From the NCBI RefSeq assembly GCF_006538885.1, contig NZ_BJLY01000004.1, positions 62,001-126,000 of the forward strand: DNA of 64,000 bases, in the 5' to 3' direction. Position numbers and translations under genes: made by a program. Positions 34,125 through 43,209 of the stretch are shown here, in pieces; position 1 is the first letter of the stretch, and every line of letters begins with the position of its first letter. The DNA comes from Gluconobacter roseus NBRC 3990 (GTDB lineage: Bacteria; Pseudomonadota; Alphaproteobacteria; Acetobacterales; Acetobacteraceae). The notes under the pieces are model-generated. The model was not told the DNA's origin. It did not search any database and saw only the letters and a list, made by a program, of their open reading frames with translations.

Positions 34125-34913
34125 GTGGATCAGAAGAGCGTCTGGATCGGGACGAACTGGAAAATGAACAAGGGGCCGGCCGAAGCCATTGCGGCGGCCC
34201 GGGCTTTTTCTAACTTCCACCTGCCCGAAGGTGTCCGGTGTTTCCTGACGCCGCCTGCGACATCCCTGCGGGACGTCTGCTCGGTGCTTCAGGACACCCC
34301 CGTGATGGTGGGGGCCCAGAACATGTTCTGGGAAGATAGCGGCGCCTGGACCGGTGAGATCTCCGCGCCGATGGTCGCCGAATGCGGAGCGTCCACCGTG
34401 CTGCTCGGACATTCAGAGCGCCGGCAGCATTTTGGCGAGACAGACTGGACGGTGAACCGGAAGGTCCGTGCAGCGCTGCGGCATGGTCTGCGTCCGCTGA
34501 TCTGCATTGGTGACACGGCGGATGAATTTGAATTTGGCGTCTCGCAGGAGACGCTCGCGCGTCAGACGAAAATTGCCCTGCATGGTGTTTCGCAGGAAGA
34601 TCTCGGGCGCGTGGTCGTAATCTACGAGCCTGTCTGGGCCATCGGATCGGCGGGGCGTCCGGCCGAAGCTCCGTTCGTATCGGAGATCCATACGAAGTTG
34701 CGGGGCGTGGTGCAGGGCGTTGTGGGGCGCAACAGCTCCGTGCGGATTCCACTGCTTTATGGTGGCAGCGTTTCCCAGGCCAATATCTGCGATTATGTCG
34801 CGCTGCCGGATGTGGACGGGGTGCTGGTCGGCCGGGCCGGATGGGATCCTGCGGATTTCATCAAACTGGTTTCCCGTGTGGGCGAACTGGTGTCTTCGAA
34901 AGTTGCTGCCTGA
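34125..34913 (+). CDS. tpiA: Triose-phosphate isomerase (possibly tetrulose-phosphate isomerase-like paralogue)
   Basis: A 262-residue TIM-barrel protein: NWKMNKG (11-17), catalytic His in LLGHSERR (about 93-100), catalytic Glu in IYEPVWAIG, and LYGGSVSQAN plus DGVLVGRA. It interconverts dihydroxyacetone phosphate and glyceraldehyde 3-phosphate. GTG 34125 is used because GGGAGG lies 6 bases upstream. It overlaps the start of a DeoR-family regulator, an arrangement seen for second tpiA genes in erythritol (tetrulose phosphate) operons of Brucella and relatives, so a sugar-specific role is possible. No gap or pgk is adjacent; those are at 8.6-10.8 kb. Confidence 0.85.
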   Translation: MDQKSVWIGTNWKMNKGPAEAIAAARAFSNFHLPEGVRCFLTPPATSLRDVCSVLQDTPVMVGAQNMFWEDSGAWTGEISAPMVAECGASTVLLGHSERRQHFGETDWTVNRKVRAALRHGLRPLICIGDTADEFEFGVSQETLARQTKIALHGVSQEDLGRVVVIYEPVWAIGSAGRPAEAPFVSEIHTKLRGVVQGVVGRNSSVRIPLLYGGSVSQANICDYVALPDVDGVLVGRAGWDPADFIKLVSRVGELVSSKVAA

Positions 34914-35737
34914 TGAACGCCATGCTCATGGAAGGACAGGCCCTGTCCGGTCGCCGGCGCGGTATCCTTGATTATGTCATGGAGCAGGGCGCGGTTCCGG
35001 TCGGGGAGCTGCTGAAGCGCTTCTCCCTCAGCCGGACGTCCATCAACCGGGACCTGCTGGCGCTGTCGGCACAGGGGCTGATCCGGCGGAATGGCGCGAA
35101 CATCACCGCACTGCCGAGTGTGAGTGCGCCAGGAAGCATCCTGTATCGTTCGCGGCAGAAGGTTGCGCAGAAACAGGCCATTGCCAGACTTGCAGCCTCC
35201 ATGGTCAGTCCGGGCGATACCGTGGCGCTGGATGATTCCACAACTGCACTCTGTATGGCTGAAAGCCTGTCTGAAATCGCTCCATTGACGGTCGTGACCA
35301 ACAGTCTGGGACTCGGGATGCGTCTGGGGTCATGCGAAACGGTCAGTGTGATCGGTCTGGGCGGGAATTACAGCCCGATATTCGATGCGTTTGCCGGCAT
35401 GGTCTGTGAGCAGAGCGTGCGTGCCATGCGGATCGACATGGCGTTCGTCTCGGCCGCTGCCGTTCATGGTCTGACGGCCTATCATCAGGTCGAGGAGATC
35501 GTCCGGGCCAAGCGGGCACTGATGGACACGGCGGATTGCCGCGTCCTGCTGGTGGACAGCCGGAAGTTCGACACCTCCGCCATGAGTCGGCTGGCGATGC
35601 TTTCCGAATTCGATGTGGTCATCACCGATGACGGCATCGACCCTGACTATGCCGGAATGCTGCGCGATGCCGGCGTTACACTGCGGATTGCTGCGGTATC
35701 GCCCTCGGCTTCGGAAGATGGTTTTACTGTGGAATAG
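34913..35737 (+). CDS. DeoR-family transcriptional regulator
   Basis: A 274-residue protein. The N-terminal helix-turn-helix (about 10-65: RRGILDYVMEQGAVPVGELLKRFSLSRTSINRDLLAL) is followed by the DeoR sugar-phosphate sensor domain (GDTVALDDSTTALCMAE, TVVTNSLG, DMAFVSAAAVHGLTAY, CRVLLVDSRKF). ATG 34913 overlaps the tpiA stop (TGATG), indicating translational coupling. The ligand would be a phosphorylated sugar, fitting control of tpiA. Its 3' end overlaps the convergent alpha-E gene by 14 bases. Confidence 0.9.
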   Translation: MNAMLMEGQALSGRRRGILDYVMEQGAVPVGELLKRFSLSRTSINRDLLALSAQGLIRRNGANITALPSVSAPGSILYRSRQKVAQKQAIARLAASMVSPGDTVALDDSTTALCMAESLSEIAPLTVVTNSLGLGMRLGSCETVSVIGLGGNYSPIFDAFAGMVCEQSVRAMRIDMAFVSAAAVHGLTAYHQVEEIVRAKRALMDTADCRVLLVDSRKFDTSAMSRLAMLSEFDVVITDDGIDPDYAGMLRDAGVTLRIAAVSPSASEDGFTVE

Positions 35738-36758
35738 AGATCTCCTCACGCACCGTAACCGGAGCAGCGGGCCAGAACGTGGCTGAGACCTCCGCCTGCA
35801 ATGCTGCAAGCTCGTCTTGGATGTAGGTCATGTATTCATGCAGGCCACGCGAGATGATCTCTTCGGCCGTCTGGTCTTCCAGCGTGGCACGCATGTTGAT
35901 GATGCGTTCCTGAAGCGGCCCGCACTGATGTCGCAGGTTGTAATGGGTGGAGAGGGCGGAGAGCGTACTGTCCACCTGGCGCAGATTGAGCATCAGGGAG
36001 CGGGGAAAGCCCTCGTTCTTGAGAAGAAAACCCACGACATTGGCCGGTGTGGTCGTAACAGGCTGCAGACGTCGGAAAGCATGATAGGCGGCGGCTGAGC
36101 GCAGGACGGAGCCCCATTGCGTGATGTCCATCTGCGAGCCGGAAGTCTCCCCGCTGGGGAGAAGCGTATGATAGCGGATGTCGATCAGGCGGGTGATCTG
36201 GTCGGAGCGCTCCAGATACTTCCCGAGCAGATAGAACAGCCAGGCCTGATCGCGATAGAGCGTGCCTTCGGTAATGCCGAAATGGGTTTGGCAGTCCTGT
36301 TTGAGGCGGTTGCACAATCCGGACAGACCATGACGCCGGATGTCAGGCGTGGAAAGCTCCATCATGCTTCGGGTGAAGACGTTGAGCTGCATCCACATTT
36401 CGGTGGAAATCAGGGGGCGGGCCGAGCGGGCGTTTTCACGGACCATATGGGCCATGGCACGGATGGACGTCGGGTTCGTGCTTTCCGTGATGTAGAAGGC
36501 GAGGATGTTCTCTTCTGTCGCGGGCAGCGGATAGATCGCGGCGTAACGGTCCTCGTCGGAATTGATCTGGAGGATGGAATCCCAGCCCGGACTGCCGTCG
36601 GGATTGCGGACGAAAGCTTCGGTGACTTCTAGGAGCCGGGCGAGATTCTCGATTCGCTCCATGTAGCGGGCGAGCCACATCATGCTTTCGCCATAGCGCG
36701 ACAGCAGCGTGTTGAGATTGGCGAGCATGGCGGGGAAACGTGCGCTGGTCTGTGTCAT
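35724..36758 (-). CDS. Alpha-E domain protein
   Basis: A 344-residue, almost fully helical protein. The N-terminal SRYGESMMWLARYMERIENLARLLEVTEAF (about 20-50) and the WSVLRSAAAYHAFRR region are characteristic of the alpha-E family, which accompanies circularly permuted ATP-grasp proteins. Its start overlaps the end of the ATP-grasp gene (ATGA), so the pair is coupled. The biochemical role is unknown; such clusters are proposed to make or modify small peptides. Confidence 0.87.
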   Translation of the reverse strand: MTQTSARFPAMLANLNTLLSRYGESMMWLARYMERIENLARLLEVTEAFVRNPDGSPGWDSILQINSDEDRYAAIYPLPATEENILAFYITESTNPTSIRAMAHMVRENARSARPLISTEMWMQLNVFTRSMMELSTPDIRRHGLSGLCNRLKQDCQTHFGITEGTLYRDQAWLFYLLGKYLERSDQITRLIDIRYHTLLPSGETSGSQMDITQWGSVLRSAAAYHAFRRLQPVTTTPANVVGFLLKNEGFPRSLMLNLRQVDSTLSALSTHYNLRHQCGPLQERIINMRATLEDQTAEEIISRGLHEYMTYIQDELAALQAEVSATFWPAAPVTVREEISIPQ

Positions 36759-38260
36759 CGGGCCATCACCCATGTGTCTTTTGAGCCGCCGCCCTGTGAG
36801 GAATTGACGACCAGCGAGCCCTTGCGCAGCGCCACGCGGGATAGGCCGCCGGGCAGAACCCATGTGTTCTTTCCGGTCAGGGCGAAAGGCCGGAGATCCA
36901 CATGCCGGGCCTCAACGCCGCTTGGGCACAGCGTCGGCGAGACGGAAAGGTCGATGACGGGCTGGCTGATATAGTTGGACGGGTCTTCGAGCAGCTTGGC
37001 GCGGAATTCGTCCAGTTCGGTCTGTGTCGCCTGAGAGCCGATCAGCAGGCCGTAGCCGCCGGACTCGCCGACGGGTTTGATGACCAGCTTGTCCATATTG
37101 GCGAGCGTGTAGGCCAGACCTTCTTCTTCGGCGCAGATATTGGTCTGGACGCTGTCGAGAATGGGGTCTTCGCCCAGATAATAGCGGATGAGGCGGGGCA
37201 TATAGGCATAGACGGCCTTGTCATCCGCCACGCCGGTTCCGAGCGCGTTGGCCAGCGTGACATTGCCGCGGCGATAGGCTTCCACAAGACCGGGAACGCC
37301 CAGCATGCTGTCGGGGTTGAAGGCCAGCGGGTCCAGATACTCGTCGTTCAGGCGCCGATAGATCGAATGGACCGGGCGCAGGCCTGCCACGGTGCGCATA
37401 TAGACGCGGTGGTTCTCGACGATCAGGTCTTTGCCTTCGACGAGGGGGACGCCCATTTCGCGCGCCAGAAAGACGTGTTCGAAATAGGCGGAATTGTAGA
37501 TGCCGGGCGAGAACAGCACGACCTGCGGATCGGTTACGCCCTCGGGCGCAACCTCGCAGAGCGTCTGATGCAGTTTGAGTCCGTATTCCTCAACCGAACG
37601 CAGGGGCATGCCCGAAGCCAGATCCGGCATCAGACGCAGCATCATGTGCCGGTTTTCAATGACATAAGACACACCCGATGGTGTGCGGGCGTTGTCTTCG
37701 AGCACCATGAAACGTCCGCTGCGGTCGCGGATCAGATCGGTGCCGTTGATGTGGACATAGACGTCGCCGGGCACGCGGACGCCGACCATGGCTTCACAAT
37801 AATTCGGATTGTTGAGCACCAGATCGGCGGGGATGATGCCGTCCCGCAGGACGTGTCGCTCATGATAGATATCGCGCAGGAACAGGTTGAGCGCTTTGAC
37901 GCGCTGCTGCACGCCACGGTCGATATGGTCCCATTCCGCAGCCGTAAGGACACGGGGGATCATGTCGAAAGGCAGGATGCGGTCGATCGCTTCGCGGTCG
38001 GAATAGACGGTGAAAGTAATGCCCAGACGATAGAGCTGTGCTTCGGCCGTGCTGGTGCGGTGGCGCAGTTCGTCAAGGTCGAAGCCTGCCAGGCGGTCGC
38101 GGACGGTCTGGAGCGAGGGGGGCATCTCGTCCGTCCGGCGCATGAGTTCGCAGAAGAAATCCGATGTGTCGTAGGCGGCGAACATGCCCGCTTTCGCGGC
38201 CGGAGCCTGTGCTGCGCTGGCCGGGGAGGGGATGGGAGACTGCAAAACCGGCCTGTTCAT
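36755..38260 (-). CDS. Circularly permuted ATP-grasp type 2 protein
   Basis: A 501-residue protein of the COG2308 type. Recognisable blocks: RGVQQRVKALNLFLRDIYH (about 116-134), YCEAMVGVRVPGDVYVHINGTDLIRD, MVLEDNARTPSGVSYVIENR, LVEGKDLIVENHRVYM, GVADDKAVYAYMPRLIRYYLGEDPIL, and VIKPVGESGGYGLLIG near the C terminus, which is the ATP-binding loop. It probably forms an amide or peptide bond. ATG 38260 is preceded by GAGG. It is coupled to the alpha-E gene and divergent from a transglutaminase-like gene, the standard set. Confidence 0.9.
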   Translation of the reverse strand: MNRPVLQSPIPSPASAAQAPAAKAGMFAAYDTSDFFCELMRRTDEMPPSLQTVRDRLAGFDLDELRHRTSTAEAQLYRLGITFTVYSDREAIDRILPFDMIPRVLTAAEWDHIDRGVQQRVKALNLFLRDIYHERHVLRDGIIPADLVLNNPNYCEAMVGVRVPGDVYVHINGTDLIRDRSGRFMVLEDNARTPSGVSYVIENRHMMLRLMPDLASGMPLRSVEEYGLKLHQTLCEVAPEGVTDPQVVLFSPGIYNSAYFEHVFLAREMGVPLVEGKDLIVENHRVYMRTVAGLRPVHSIYRRLNDEYLDPLAFNPDSMLGVPGLVEAYRRGNVTLANALGTGVADDKAVYAYMPRLIRYYLGEDPILDSVQTNICAEEEGLAYTLANMDKLVIKPVGESGGYGLLIGSQATQTELDEFRAKLLEDPSNYISQPVIDLSVSPTLCPSGVEARHVDLRPFALTGKNTWVLPGGLSRVALRKGSLVVNSSQGGGSKDTWVMAR

Positions 38261-38560
38261 TTTCTGCCTCACCACCCTGGTCTCTGACCGGCGGTGCCTG
38301 CTGAAGGGAAATTCGATCAGCCGCGCCGGTTCATTACGATATTTTATTAACGGAGCAAGATTCCAGCACTTTGCCAAGCGTGAAATTTGCCGTTTGGACG
38401 GATCAGGAAAAGTCGGGTGGAAATTGTTGCGGTTCCCAGGAAGACTGATAGGGTGAGTGTTCGACTGATGTCAGACCCCATGGTTGGCGGAACGGGATGG
38501 CCCGAAAATCGCGTGTCTGAAAGCAGGTGTCTGAAACCGTTTCCACAGGGCCTCCTGAAC

Positions 38561-39439
38561 ATGACTTCCCGCGTCGTCCTGAGCCACCAGACCCGATACC
38601 AGTACGACCGGCCGGTGTTTCTGGGACGTCAGACCGTGCGCCTGTGCCCGGTGCCGCAGGTCCGATCCGCAGTCCAGAACTATGCACTGGATGTCTCGCC
38701 GGAAGGCGCGGATGTGGTCTGGCGGCAGGATGCATATGGCAATCGGGTGGCGGAAATCCGGGTTCCGGAGCGTGTGACGCGGTTTGATGTCTCCGTCAGC
38801 ATGGACGTGGATCTGCGGGCCCGGCGGGATGGTATGGTCGGTGCGGAAGCGCCGGTTTGTGCCGCATACCGGGATGTCGATGCGGCCGGGGCGCAGGTGT
38901 CGCGGTTTGTGGAAGCCTGGCGTCCGGCGGGGGCAGAGGGCACTTCGGAAGCGGTGGCAGAACTCAACCGGGCCGTGGCGGAACGCCTGACCTATCAGCG
39001 CAGGCTCGAGCCGGGCGTGTGGGCGCCGGAAGAGACGCTGGAACGTGCAAGCGGATCGTGCCGGGATAGTGCGTGGCTGCTGGTTACGGTCCTGCGGCAT
39101 CTGGGGTTTTCGGCGCGCTTCGTGTCCGGATATCTGATCCAGCCGGACAAAGCGGGTGGGCTGGACTGTGATCTTCATGCCTGGGCCGAAGCCTGGATTC
39201 CGGGAGAAGGCTGGATCGGTTTCGATACGACATCGGGGCTGGTGGTGGCGCAGCATCATATTCCACTTGCAGTGGCCGGGCGGCCCGAGGAGGCGGCTCC
39301 GGTTTCGGGGCTGCTGGACCGGTGTCGGGCGACGTTTGACGTGACGATGCGGGCGACGCCTTTTGCATCCGCAGGAAATGTGCCGGAACTGGCCATGATC
39401 GGGAAAACCGGTGTAATGCGATCCCATGAAGCTCTTTGA
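38561..39439 (+). CDS. Transglutaminase-like cysteine peptidase-fold protein
   Basis: A 292-residue protein. An N-terminal bacterial transglutaminase beta domain (VVLSHQTRYQYDRPV...LCPVP, about 1-90) precedes the papain-like domain with catalytic C167 (GSCRDSAW), H206 (DLHAWAEAW) and D222 (GFDTTSGL). In the ATP-grasp/alpha-E neighbourhood it is thought to cleave or transfer peptide bonds. ATG 38561 is used, with AGGG upstream. It overlaps the following metallopeptidase gene by 14 bases. Confidence 0.9.
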   Translation: MTSRVVLSHQTRYQYDRPVFLGRQTVRLCPVPQVRSAVQNYALDVSPEGADVVWRQDAYGNRVAEIRVPERVTRFDVSVSMDVDLRARRDGMVGAEAPVCAAYRDVDAAGAQVSRFVEAWRPAGAEGTSEAVAELNRAVAERLTYQRRLEPGVWAPEETLERASGSCRDSAWLLVTVLRHLGFSARFVSGYLIQPDKAGGLDCDLHAWAEAWIPGEGWIGFDTTSGLVVAQHHIPLAVAGRPEEAAPVSGLLDRCRATFDVTMRATPFASAGNVPELAMIGKTGVMRSHEAL

Positions 39440-40502
39440 GTGCCAGTCCTGCGGGCAGATTCTCTTTTTTGAAAACACGGTCTGTGAGCATTGCCGGCAC
39501 CCGATCGGGTATCTGCCGGACCGTTCGCTGCTGACGGCGCTGGACCCGGCAGGAGAACGGTTCTGGCATCCTCTGGAGCCGTCGGCGCAGCAGGAGCGGG
39601 TGCTGTACTGCTCGAACCATGATTATGACGTCTGCAACTGGCTCACGGGGCCGGACGCGGCGGGTGGCAAGCCATTCTGTTTTGCATGCCGGTTCAACCG
39701 GACAATCCCGAACCTTGAGATCCCGGAAAACCTGGAGCGGTGGCGCAAGATCGAAGTGGCCAAGCACCGGCTGTTCTACACGCTGCTGCGGCTGAAACTG
39801 CCAATCCGCGACCGACGGGAAGACCCGGAAAACGGGCTGGTCTTTGATTTCCTCGATGACCCGCCAGACGGTTCGTCATCGGTGATGACAGGGCATTCCA
39901 ATGGCGTCATCACGCTCGCCATGCGCGAGGCGGATGATGCGTCGCGGGAGCGCATGCGTGTCGAGATGGGGGAATATTACCGCACGCTTCTGGGGCATTT
40001 CCGGCACGAAATCGGGCATTATTACTGGAACCTGCTAGTGCGGGATGCCGGGCGGCTTGATGAGTGCCGGGCGGTGTTCGGGGATGACCGTGCGGATTAC
40101 CAGCAGGCGCTTCAGACCTATTATGACAGTCCGACGCCATCCAACTGGCAGGACAGTCATGTCAGCATCTATGCGACGTCGCACCCCTGGGAGGATTTTG
40201 CGGAGACCTGGGCGCATTACCTGCATATCGTCTCTACGCTTGAGACGGCTTGTGCATTCGGGGTCAGCGTCAATCCGATCGTCAAGGGGATCGGGCGGGC
40301 TTCGGGGCGCAAGCTCGGGGACCCGTATACCGAGGCGTCTTTTGAGGACATCATGCAGGCCTGGCTGCCGCTGACCTATGCGGTGAACAGTCTGAACCGC
40401 TCCATGGGGCTGGCGGATTTCTATCCGTTCGTGCTGACGGAAGGGGTCATGCACAAGCTGGCCTTTATTCACCCGCTGATCCGCGAGAGCCAGACGGGCT
40501 GA
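39426..40502 (+). CDS. Putative zinc-binding metallopeptidase with N-terminal zinc ribbon
   Basis: A 358-residue protein. The N-terminal zinc ribbon uses C6/C9 and C20/C23 (FECQSCG...CEHC), with a further Cys group at C62/C70/C85/C88. The catalytic motif is HEIGH at 194-198, with a downstream Glu/His region (SHPWEDFAETWAHYLH) as third ligand. It corresponds to the putative zinc-binding metallopeptidase family that often accompanies ATP-grasp/alpha-E/transglutaminase clusters. No signal peptide, so it is cytoplasmic. It overlaps the transglutaminase gene and is co-transcribed. Confidence 0.88.
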   Translation: MKLFECQSCGQILFFENTVCEHCRHPIGYLPDRSLLTALDPAGERFWHPLEPSAQQERVLYCSNHDYDVCNWLTGPDAAGGKPFCFACRFNRTIPNLEIPENLERWRKIEVAKHRLFYTLLRLKLPIRDRREDPENGLVFDFLDDPPDGSSSVMTGHSNGVITLAMREADDASRERMRVEMGEYYRTLLGHFRHEIGHYYWNLLVRDAGRLDECRAVFGDDRADYQQALQTYYDSPTPSNWQDSHVSIYATSHPWEDFAETWAHYLHIVSTLETACAFGVSVNPIVKGIGRASGRKLGDPYTEASFEDIMQAWLPLTYAVNSLNRSMGLADFYPFVLTEGVMHKLAFIHPLIRESQTG

Positions 40503-40715
40503 CGAGAGGCATCCGGGTTCACCGTGACGTGTTGCCGTCATGACAGCTTTTCCTGCTCATGATGTCGGAAGACGGTGTGTTTTCGTGGGAAATGTCGTAT
40601 CCGTTCCGGGACCCGGATGGTTGACCGGACGGGGCTCTGAAAAAAATGCGGGGTGCTGGCGGAGGCTCCGTTTTGTTTCAGGGAATGCTAGCGGAATAAA
40701 CAGGTAAAGCGATCT

Positions 40716-43139
40716 ATGTGCATGCGGTCCGCCTTTCTGCGTGTTGTCTTATCGGTCACGACAGTGCTGTCGGCTGGGTTTTCTCCGGTCGTTCTGGCTG
40801 CGGTGACGCATCGGGAGCCGGGACATCATCCTGCCCGCAGGCCGGTCCATGCCGCTCCTGTGCCAAAGCATCGTGCCGTGGGCCCGTATGTCAGCCAGAG
40901 CGCGGAAAACATGGCCGTTGTGGCGCAGCATCCGCCGCGTGGGACGGTCGAGACGGTCAGCCAGAGAATGCTGGCGGAAGCACCCGCCGGGACCAATCCG
41001 ATGAAGGTCATCGCCCAGCTTCCGGGCGTCGTGTTCCAGTCCGGCGATGCGCAGGGCCTCGATACATGGAGCATGCAGGTCTTCATGCACGGCTTCCAGC
41101 AGCAGGAAATCGGCATGACGCTTGACGGAATGCCGCTCGGGGAAATGACGCTCCGAAACTATAACGGTCTGAACCCGATCATGGCGATTTCGTCGGAAAA
41201 CGTGGCGCGCATTGACGTGTCGCAGTCAGCCGGTGCGGAAAGCATGGCCGCGAGCAACAATCTGGGCGGCGGGCTGAGCTATGTCTCGATGACGCCATCG
41301 GACAAGATGGGTGGCACGGCTGCGGCAGGTTTCGGTAGCTACAGTACCTATCATACCTTCCTGCGCTTCGAGAGCGGGAAGCTCAATTCCAGCGGCACGA
41401 AGTTCTACACGTCCTACATGCGCAACGACAGCGGGATGTGGAAGGGCTATGGCGAGCAGTTCATGCAGCAGGTGAACGCCAAACTCGTGCAGCCAATCGG
41501 ACATGACAGCTCGATCTCGGCGTTTTTCGACTGGAGCGACCTGCACCAGAACACTTATCCGGATGTTTCGCCGCAGATCATCAACCGGGTCGGCTACGGT
41601 CTGCCGAGCTACGAGAATGGCAGCAATTCCGGCTATATCGCGGCTGTGAATGCGGCGAACGGGATCTATCCGGGCAAGGTCGGGACGCTCGATGATCCGA
41701 CGGACGCGGCGTATTATGATGGCAGCACGAATACGGTCGATACGTTTGGCGGCATCAAGGCCGATCTGCGCCTGACAGACCGCTTGACCTGGAACACCAC
41801 GGCTTACGGGCATGGCGAGCGAAACCAGACCTCCTGGGCGACGCCATATTATCCGTCACCTACGGGATCGCCGGTCAGCGAACTGCTGAAAGAGCCGGAA
41901 ATCCGGCGTTTCGGCATCGTCTCGGCGCTGCATTACGATATCGCGCGCAATCATATCGGCGCGGGTGTCTGGTACGAGAACAACAGCTACATGTCGCCCA
42001 TGAACGCCTATGCGCAGCCGGCGGTCGTGAATGGTGTGGTTCAGGGAAAGGTGCATGATCCGCTGACCCAGTGGCGCGATCCGTTCGCACAGATCTTCAA
42101 CCAGAACTACAACACCAACACGTTCACGGCCTTCGTGCAGGACACGTATAACGTGCTGCCGAACCTGGCGCTGCATTTCGGCTTCAAATCCCTGCTGAGC
42201 ACGACGCGCGTGGGTGACGGCTATCTGAACCAGGACTATTACGGTGCAGGTGCTGCCATCACGAGCGGGGAGAGCCTCACGGTGGCCAAGCCGTTCCTGC
42301 CGCATATCAGCGCGGACTGGCATTTCCTGAAGGATCACGAACTGTATTTCGATATTTCGGAAAACGCCCGGACCTATGCGCAGTCCGGCTACAAGCTCTC
42401 GAATTCGCCCTTTGCCGTCTCACAGACCGCCTATGACGATACAAAGTCTTCGATCCGCCCCGAGACAGCGTGGACCTACGCGATCGGCTATCGCTACACG
42501 GGCAAACTGGTCGCCGCGACGGTCTATGCGTATCGGACGAACTACAACAACCGTTTGCAGCAGATTACGGAAGGGCCGGTCGTCAACCCGATCTCGGCTG
42601 TTTCGAACGTGGGTGGCGTGACGATGAATGGCGTGGATGCAGGACTGACGCTGATGCCGTTCAGCGGTTTCGCGCTGACCAACTCCGTCAGCTACAACCA
42701 TGGCGTCTACGACCAGAACCTTGTCAGCGGCTCCACGGTGTATGCGACGAAAGGCCAGCAGATCGTCAATTATCCGCGCTTCATGTATAAGGGGCGCGTG
42801 TCTTACGAATGGCACGGCATGACGGCCTATGCCGATGGAAGCTATACCGGAACGCGCAATTACAGCTACACGGGAGACGTCAAAAGCCCCGGCTACTGGC
42901 TGACGAATGTAGGCGTGCAGTACAGCTTCGGAAACATGAAGCGGTACAACCGCTCTCTGGGCGCCATCAAGAACCTGACGGTTTCGTTCAACGGCTCCAA
43001 CCTGACGAACAAGCGCTATATTTCCACGATGGGCCAGAACGGCAATCCGGCGGATATCGCCTCGGGTGCGCTGACGGACCAGTCCATGCAGATCGGGGCG
43101 CCACGGATGTTCTTCGGCAGCGTGCGGGCGGATTTCTAG
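40716..43139 (+). CDS. TonB-dependent outer-membrane receptor
   Basis: An 807-residue receptor. A signal peptide (about 1-28) and a His/Pro-rich spacer (about 30-60) precede the plug domain (MKVIAQLPGVVFQSGD, TLDGMPLGEMTLRNYNGL, NVARIDVSQSAGAESMAASNNLGGGLSY) and a 22-strand-type barrel ending RMFFGSVRADF. The plug resembles that of the interrupted receptor at 49.9-52.3 kb. No TonB box was assigned with confidence. The ligand is unknown. A strong terminator follows. Confidence 0.9.
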   Translation: MCMRSAFLRVVLSVTTVLSAGFSPVVLAAVTHREPGHHPARRPVHAAPVPKHRAVGPYVSQSAENMAVVAQHPPRGTVETVSQRMLAEAPAGTNPMKVIAQLPGVVFQSGDAQGLDTWSMQVFMHGFQQQEIGMTLDGMPLGEMTLRNYNGLNPIMAISSENVARIDVSQSAGAESMAASNNLGGGLSYVSMTPSDKMGGTAAAGFGSYSTYHTFLRFESGKLNSSGTKFYTSYMRNDSGMWKGYGEQFMQQVNAKLVQPIGHDSSISAFFDWSDLHQNTYPDVSPQIINRVGYGLPSYENGSNSGYIAAVNAANGIYPGKVGTLDDPTDAAYYDGSTNTVDTFGGIKADLRLTDRLTWNTTAYGHGERNQTSWATPYYPSPTGSPVSELLKEPEIRRFGIVSALHYDIARNHIGAGVWYENNSYMSPMNAYAQPAVVNGVVQGKVHDPLTQWRDPFAQIFNQNYNTNTFTAFVQDTYNVLPNLALHFGFKSLLSTTRVGDGYLNQDYYGAGAAITSGESLTVAKPFLPHISADWHFLKDHELYFDISENARTYAQSGYKLSNSPFAVSQTAYDDTKSSIRPETAWTYAIGYRYTGKLVAATVYAYRTNYNNRLQQITEGPVVNPISAVSNVGGVTMNGVDAGLTLMPFSGFALTNSVSYNHGVYDQNLVSGSTVYATKGQQIVNYPRFMYKGRVSYEWHGMTAYADGSYTGTRNYSYTGDVKSPGYWLTNVGVQYSFGNMKRYNRSLGAIKNLTVSFNGSNLTNKRYISTMGQNGNPADIASGALTDQSMQIGAPRMFFGSVRADF

Positions 43140-43142
43140 GAC

Positions 43143-43176
43143 AAAAAGCCCGTGGCGTAGGCCGCGGGCTTTTTTG
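43143..43176 (+). terminator. Rho-independent terminator after TonB receptor
   Basis: An AAAAAGCCCG.GGC / GCC.CGGGCTTTTT hairpin around GTAG with a T-run, starting 4 bases after the stop at 43139. Confidence 0.9.
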
Positions 43177-43209
43177 CTGTCAGGCGGGTTTCTCAGGCGC
43201 GGATGATGC

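Noticed and set aside
36902-38287. 461-residue antisense frame opposite the ATP-grasp gene
   Set aside because: Shadow frame: no family features, while the opposite strand carries the well-conserved ATP-grasp protein.
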